Of a stretch of DNA of 64,000 nucleotides, positions 60,754 to 64,000 are shown one piece after another. The notes below the pieces were generated by a model. That model saw only the letters and a list, made by a program, of their open reading frames with translations, was not told where the DNA came from and did not search any database. The DNA is from Pseudooceanicola sp050897975 (GTDB taxonomy: Bacteria; Pseudomonadota; Alphaproteobacteria; Rhodobacterales; Rhodobacteraceae): positions 186,001 through 250,000 of the forward strand of contig NZ_JBPAXY010000006.1 of the NCBI RefSeq assembly GCF_050897975.1, in the 5' to 3' direction. Every line of letters starts with the position of its first letter. Within the stretch, counting starts at the first letter, position 1. A program made the translations under genes and the position numbers.

Positions 60754-61059
60754 ATGCCCAAGCTTGTCCGTCTTTACATCACCCAATGCCTGATCGGCTT
60801 CGGCATCTCGGCGCTGTTCACCGCCGGGCTGATCTATTTCGACGTCATGGGCCTGCAACGGCTGGTGCTGGGATCCTCGGACGGGATCCTGGGCGCCTTC
60901 CTGATCTTCTTCTCCAACGGCATCGTCTTTGCCGGGGTGCAGTTCGCAATCTCGATCATGCGCCTGGCGGAAAAGGACGAGGGGCCCAAGGGCGGCACCC
61001 GCCTGCCGATCCTGGCAGAGCCGGTGCGGGTCGAGGCCACGGCCAAGCCGCGCCGCTGA
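60754..61059 (+). CDS. Small two-helix membrane protein
   Basis: A 101-residue protein with two predicted membrane helices (about 8-30 and 42-66) and a charged cytoplasmic tail. No recognised domain. A ribosome site AGGAT precedes the ATG. It lies just ahead of a probable 6S RNA gene. Confidence 0.75.
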   Translation: MPKLVRLYITQCLIGFGISALFTAGLIYFDVMGLQRLVLGSSDGILGAFLIFFSNGIVFAGVQFAISIMRLAEKDEGPKGGTRLPILAEPVRVEATAKPRR

Positions 61060-61084
61060 GGGGCGCAGGTCGTTCCTGCTAAGG

Positions 61085-61260
61085 GGAAAAGTGGCGGGCC
61101 CGCACGCAACCGTTTGAGTGACGCATTCCCGAGGACCTGATAATCAGGTGGGCGCCAGATAACCGGACCACGGCCCGGACAGAGCCAGCTCCCTCGGAGT
61201 TGCTTAAGGCCACCGGAATGTACTCGTTCACGAGAAGGGCAGCACCCGCCGAGGCCTGAG
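61085..61260 (+). ncRNA. ssrS: Probable 6S RNA (SsrS)
   Basis: The interval has no coding frame but lines up with the landmarks of 6S RNA. A small 5' hairpin ACCTGATAATCAGGT is followed directly by GGGCGCC. There is an apical arm, then GCTTAAGGCC, then GAATGTACTCGTTCACGAG with a small 3' hairpin (CTCG..CGAG), in the same order as in the E. coli molecule. GGCGGG (61093-61098) pairs with CCCGCC (61245-61250) to close it. 6S RNA binds RNA polymerase with the housekeeping sigma factor. Ends are approximate. Confidence 0.7.
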
Positions 61261-61333
61261 GTAGGCCCTTCGCCGGGGCGCGGCAAGGGGGCCGGGGGGA
61301 TTTTGCGTAAATTCCCGCGCCGGGGGAGGGGCG

Positions 61334-62086
61334 TCAGCCGGTCTCGGTCAGCAGGTTGAAGTCGCGCAGTTCTTCCCGGGTCAGCAGGTAAATCTCCTTG
61401 GGCGGGGTCATCAGCGCCGGTTCCATCAGCCGCAGGTCGATCCCCATCTCGTCCAGATAGCGCACCACAAGGCCCTGGCCGCGCTGGATGTCCGAGACGG
61501 CGGTGAAGGCGGGCAGCAGGGTGTTTTCACCGAAGTAATGCTGATGCACGCCGATCCGCGCGCCCGCGTCGGCGCGCCGTTCCGTGCCGCCGGACAGCAC
61601 ATAGGGGCAGGCCGAAAGGCAGATCGCCCCGGCCTCCATGTTGGTGGCCAGACCGGCGGCGCGGATCGCGCGGCCCAGCTCCAGCGCGTCGGTCACCGAT
61701 CCGCCGGGGCTGTCCAGCCAGATCTCTTGCGGCGCCTCCGCGCTGCTGCGCGCGGCGATCTGGTCGCTGATGCGGGCGCCGTCGCCCGGCGCGATCTGCC
61801 CGCTGAGGTGCCAGGCGCCGTCGCGTTCGGTCAGCACCAGCCGTTCGGGCATCGGGCCAGAGGGCGCCAGACCTGGGCCCGCGGGACGGGTCGCCGGGTC
61901 ATAGCGGCGGGTCTGATCGCCGGGCGCTGTCGGCTGGTCGAAGCCCGGCGCAGCGGGGCCGCGTGTGGGCAGGGTGAAATCGCGCCCCAGATCGCCCGCG
62001 AAAAGCAAAAGCGCCAGCAGCACCTGTAGCCCAAGGGCAGCGGTCAGCGCCCGGCGCAGGGGGCGGGCGGAGGGATCCTCGCTCAT
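61334..62086 (-). CDS. Membrane-anchored ClpP/crotonase-like serine-protease-like protein
   Basis: The 250-residue protein has one N-terminal membrane helix (about 13-31) and then, after a Pro-rich linker, a ClpP-fold domain. DSPGGS at 125-130 looks like the oxyanion loop, Ser158 in CLSACP sits where the nucleophile is expected, and His181 or His183 in GVHQHYFG could be the base. This matches periplasmic ClpP-like proteins of unknown role. Its start overlaps the stop of the membrane protein upstream (ATGA), so the two are co-translated and probably form one system. Confidence 0.82.
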   Translation of the reverse strand: MSEDPSARPLRRALTAALGLQVLLALLLFAGDLGRDFTLPTRGPAAPGFDQPTAPGDQTRRYDPATRPAGPGLAPSGPMPERLVLTERDGAWHLSGQIAPGDGARISDQIAARSSAEAPQEIWLDSPGGSVTDALELGRAIRAAGLATNMEAGAICLSACPYVLSGGTERRADAGARIGVHQHYFGENTLLPAFTAVSDIQRGQGLVVRYLDEMGIDLRLMEPALMTPPKEIYLLTREELRDFNLLTETG

Positions 62087-63396
62087 GCCCCGGGCGCCTT
62101 ATCCTGGGGCGTGAGGGCCGCCGGGGCCTCGGGCGCGCCCGGTTCGGGCAGCTCGGCCCGGCCATGGGCCAGGGCCACGTCCACCTCGCGGGCGGCTGCC
62201 AGGGCGGCGCGCAGCTCCGATACGGTCATGCGGTCCTCGATCGGCACCGCCTCGCGCCCCGAGCGGATGGCGGTATGGGTCACTGTCAGGATCAGAACCA
62301 GCACCGCAGGCAGCAGGTCGATGGCAATCGCCCCCGCCCAGGAGGGGACGAAGTTGCCCGCATAGCGGATCACCGCATCGGCGGGCGAGAGGGGGGTATA
62401 GGTGATCTCGGTCGGGCCGGGCAGGGCGGTCACCTGGGCGGCGGCGGCTTCCAGCGTGGCGGCGCGTTGTGCCAGCACGTCCAGGACCGAGGCAATGGTG
62501 GTGCCCTGGGCGCTGCGGTTGGCCTCGGTGCCGCCGTCGAGTTCAGGCAGCACGACCGAGGCGGTCAGGTCCTGCGCCGCGCGTTCCACCAGCGGCGCCA
62601 CCGACAGTTGCCGCAGCCGCGCGATGAGGCCCGCCAGTTGCACCGCCTGTTCGGAAAACTCGACTGCGCGGGTTTCCACTGGCCCGGGTTCCACCGTCAG
62701 GGCGCGCATCCGGCTGAGGATCGCGTTGCCCTCGGCGAAGGCGCCGTCGACCAGGGGCGACTGGGCGGCGATCTGCGCCTGAAGGGCGGCCAGCTCTTCC
62801 GACTTCTGCCGCAGCACGCGGAAGACCGCGCCGCGCCCCGCCAGGCCCGACAGCCCGCCCGAGGCTTCCTGCTCCGACAGGTCGGCAAAGCTTTGCTGCA
62901 CACGCGCCACGTCGCGTTCCAGCCCCTGGGCGGCCAGGGCGTTCTCGTTCGCGCGTTCCAGCGCCGCCTGATAGTCCTGCACGGTTTCCGCCAGGTGCTG
63001 TTCCACCGCAGCGCCCCCCGCCAGCGCCGCGGCGTTCAACCAGGAGGACATGGCGACAATGGCCAGCGAGCCGAGGCCAAGCGCCCCCATCAACCCGGCG
63101 CGGGACCGCGCGGTGCGCATCGCGGGAAAGAGGCGCATCAGGTAGGACCAGAAGACGAAGATGCCCGTCGAGACGGCGATGGAATAGGCGATGGCGGCAA
63201 AGGCCTGCATCGCCCCGTCGCCATCCAGCAGGGACTGGACGCCAAGATAGGTATAGATCCCCGAGGCCACCGCCAGCACCCCCAGGGCGGCGCCGGTGAA
63301 CGTATCCAGAAATCCCAGATGCTGTTCAAGTTCCTGCACCATGCGGGCGCGCGGATCGGGCCGCGCGGCCCGGTCGGTCTTGGTCTGGTCTGTCAA
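62083..63396 (-). CDS. Multi-helix membrane protein with coiled-coil periplasmic region, partner of ClpP-like protein
   Basis: About 437 residues. Three helices lie near the N terminus (about 25-110, including VLAVASGIYTYLGVQSLL and GIFVFWSYLMRLF). A long heptad-like hydrophilic region follows (about 130-330), then one more helix near 355-375 (AGAIAIDLLPAVLVLILTVTH), and an acidic/Pro-rich tail. I do not recognise the family. The start is uncertain: TTG at 63396 is preceded by GGGGGAGAGG; upstream GTG/ATG codons exist but overlap the LexA box region. It is coupled to the ClpP-like gene. Confidence 0.7.
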   Translation of the reverse strand: MTDQTKTDRAARPDPRARMVQELEQHLGFLDTFTGAALGVLAVASGIYTYLGVQSLLDGDGAMQAFAAIAYSIAVSTGIFVFWSYLMRLFPAMRTARSRAGLMGALGLGSLAIVAMSSWLNAAALAGGAAVEQHLAETVQDYQAALERANENALAAQGLERDVARVQQSFADLSEQEASGGLSGLAGRGAVFRVLRQKSEELAALQAQIAAQSPLVDGAFAEGNAILSRMRALTVEPGPVETRAVEFSEQAVQLAGLIARLRQLSVAPLVERAAQDLTASVVLPELDGGTEANRSAQGTTIASVLDVLAQRAATLEAAAAQVTALPGPTEITYTPLSPADAVIRYAGNFVPSWAGAIAIDLLPAVLVLILTVTHTAIRSGREAVPIEDRMTVSELRAALAAAREVDVALAHGRAELPEPGAPEAPAALTPQDKAPGA

Positions 63397-63489
63397 AGGC
63401 CTCTCCCCCGGCTGTGGCGGGCGCCCGGCAAGGGGCCCGTCTCGTTTCAGATAGGGTGGCCGGGAGCGGGGCCAAAGGGACTTGCGCAT

Positions 63490-63504
63490 GTTCACTAAAT
63501 GTTC
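63490..63504 (+). promoter_or_regulatory. LexA (SOS) box, alphaproteobacterial type
   Basis: GTTCACTAAATGTTC is a perfect GTTC-N7-GTTC, the alphaproteobacterial LexA operator, ending 11 bases before the mmcB start and also upstream of the divergent membrane-protein gene. Confidence 0.85.
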
Positions 63505-63515
63505 AGAATGCCCCC

Positions 63516-63971
63516 ATGCCCGTGACCCCCCTGTCCCCCGATCCCGTTCCCCCGCAGCCCGGCCAGCTGATCGCGCGGGGTGTCTGCCGTCTGCTGAAGG
63601 GCCACAACTTTGCCCCGCTGGAGGAATTCGTGCCCGAGCGCGGCAAGCGCGTGGACGTGATGGGCCTTGGACCCAAGGGCGAGATCTGGGTGGTGGAATG
63701 CAAAAGCAGCCGCGCCGACTTTCTGTCGGACGGCAAATGGCAGGGCTATCTGGAGTGGTGCGACCGCTTCTTCTGGGCCGTCGATCAGGATTTCCCGGTC
63801 GAGCTTTTGCCCGAGGACAGCGGGCTGATCATCGCCGATGCCTACGGCGGCGAGATCCTGCGGATGCCCGAGGAACACAAGCTGGCGGCGGCGCGGCGCA
63901 AGGCGATCACCGCCAAACTGGCACGGGATGCGGCCTGGCGGCTGCAAGGGCTGCGCGACCCCCGGGTCTGA
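63516..63971 (+). CDS. mmcB: DNA repair putative endonuclease MmcB
   Basis: The 151-residue protein matches MmcB: RGVCRLLKGHNFAPLEEFVP near residue 20 and a PD-(D/E)xK-like nuclease core KRVDVMGLG then EIWVVECKSSRADF near 40-65. In Caulobacter this is an SOS-induced gene needed for resistance to mitomycin C. A perfect LexA box overlaps its promoter region. The ATG at 63516 was chosen as MPVTPLS; an upstream frame extends through the LexA box and is unlikely to be translated. Confidence 0.9.
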   Translation: MPVTPLSPDPVPPQPGQLIARGVCRLLKGHNFAPLEEFVPERGKRVDVMGLGPKGEIWVVECKSSRADFLSDGKWQGYLEWCDRFFWAVDQDFPVELLPEDSGLIIADAYGGEILRMPEEHKLAAARRKAITAKLARDAAWRLQGLRDPRV

Positions 63972-64000
63972 TCCGGCGGCGCGGGAAGGGGGGCGAAGGC

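Noticed and set aside
1..64000. CRISPR array, prophage or insertion sequence
   Set aside because: No regularly spaced repeat-spacer arrays, transposase, integrase or phage structural genes were found on either strand.

Overview
The window is a gene-dense, very GC-rich stretch of bacterial chromosome. Gene content and style point to an alphaproteobacterium of the order Rhodobacterales: a divergent metF/metR pair, a LexA box of the alphaproteobacterial GTTC-N7-GTTC type in front of mmcB, a RibB-RibX fusion lacking cyclohydrolase zinc ligands, a DUF3572 protein, an H-NOX/HNOBA-GGDEF pair, KpsC/KpsS capsule genes, and many ATGA start/stop overlaps. I see no prophage, insertion sequence, plasmid genes or CRISPR array. 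Family names are from reading the protein sequences, not from a database search.

Layout. 1-13 kb: the end of a Bcr/CflA-type MFS pump, valS, an orphan CoxL-like molybdopterin subunit overlapped by a DUF2235 hydrolase, a PaaI-type thioesterase, metF/metR, an inositol monophosphatase-family gene, a rhomboid protease and tRNA-Leu(UAA). 13-21 kb: a tightly coupled seven-gene leftward operon (ABC sugar-type binding protein, two permeases, ATPase, a tandem-domain glycerophosphodiesterase, a LacI regulator, an inositol monophosphatase-family enzyme). A palindromic LacI-type operator precedes its first gene. I infer uptake and breakdown of a glycerophosphodiester or inositol phosphate. 21-28 kb: L-lactate dehydrogenase, a Nudix hydrolase coupled to a PiT phosphate transporter, and a periplasmic sensor-like protein next to a large chemoreceptor ending in a CheR/CheB tether.

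28-38 kb: metG, an SDR dehydrogenase, MFS and EamA transporters, an aldo/keto reductase, an XRE regulator divergent from DUF2061 and fatty-acid desaturase genes, a second Nudix enzyme and a DUF983 protein. 38-41 kb: a putative envelope or metal stress cluster (EF-hand protein, ECF sigma factor, membrane partner, periplasmic metal-sensor-like protein). 41-50 kb: a PleD-like diguanylate cyclase, DUF3572, MarR, a HAD phosphatase, an MttB-family methyltransferase without a visible corrinoid partner, a CHAP lipoprotein, a NYN-LOTUS protein, and an H-NOX protein that has lost its heme-binding residues, coupled to an HNOBA-GGDEF cyclase.

50-61 kb: the nrdR-ribD and ribE-x-ribBX-ribH-nusB parts of the riboflavin locus, separated by a leftward capsule module (kpsS, export lipoprotein, kpsC). 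61-64 kb: a probable 6S RNA, a membrane-anchored ClpP-like protein paired with a multi-helix membrane protein, and mmcB behind a perfect LexA box. Short interspersed elements built on GGGATATTT/GAGTATTTT recur in several intergenic gaps.
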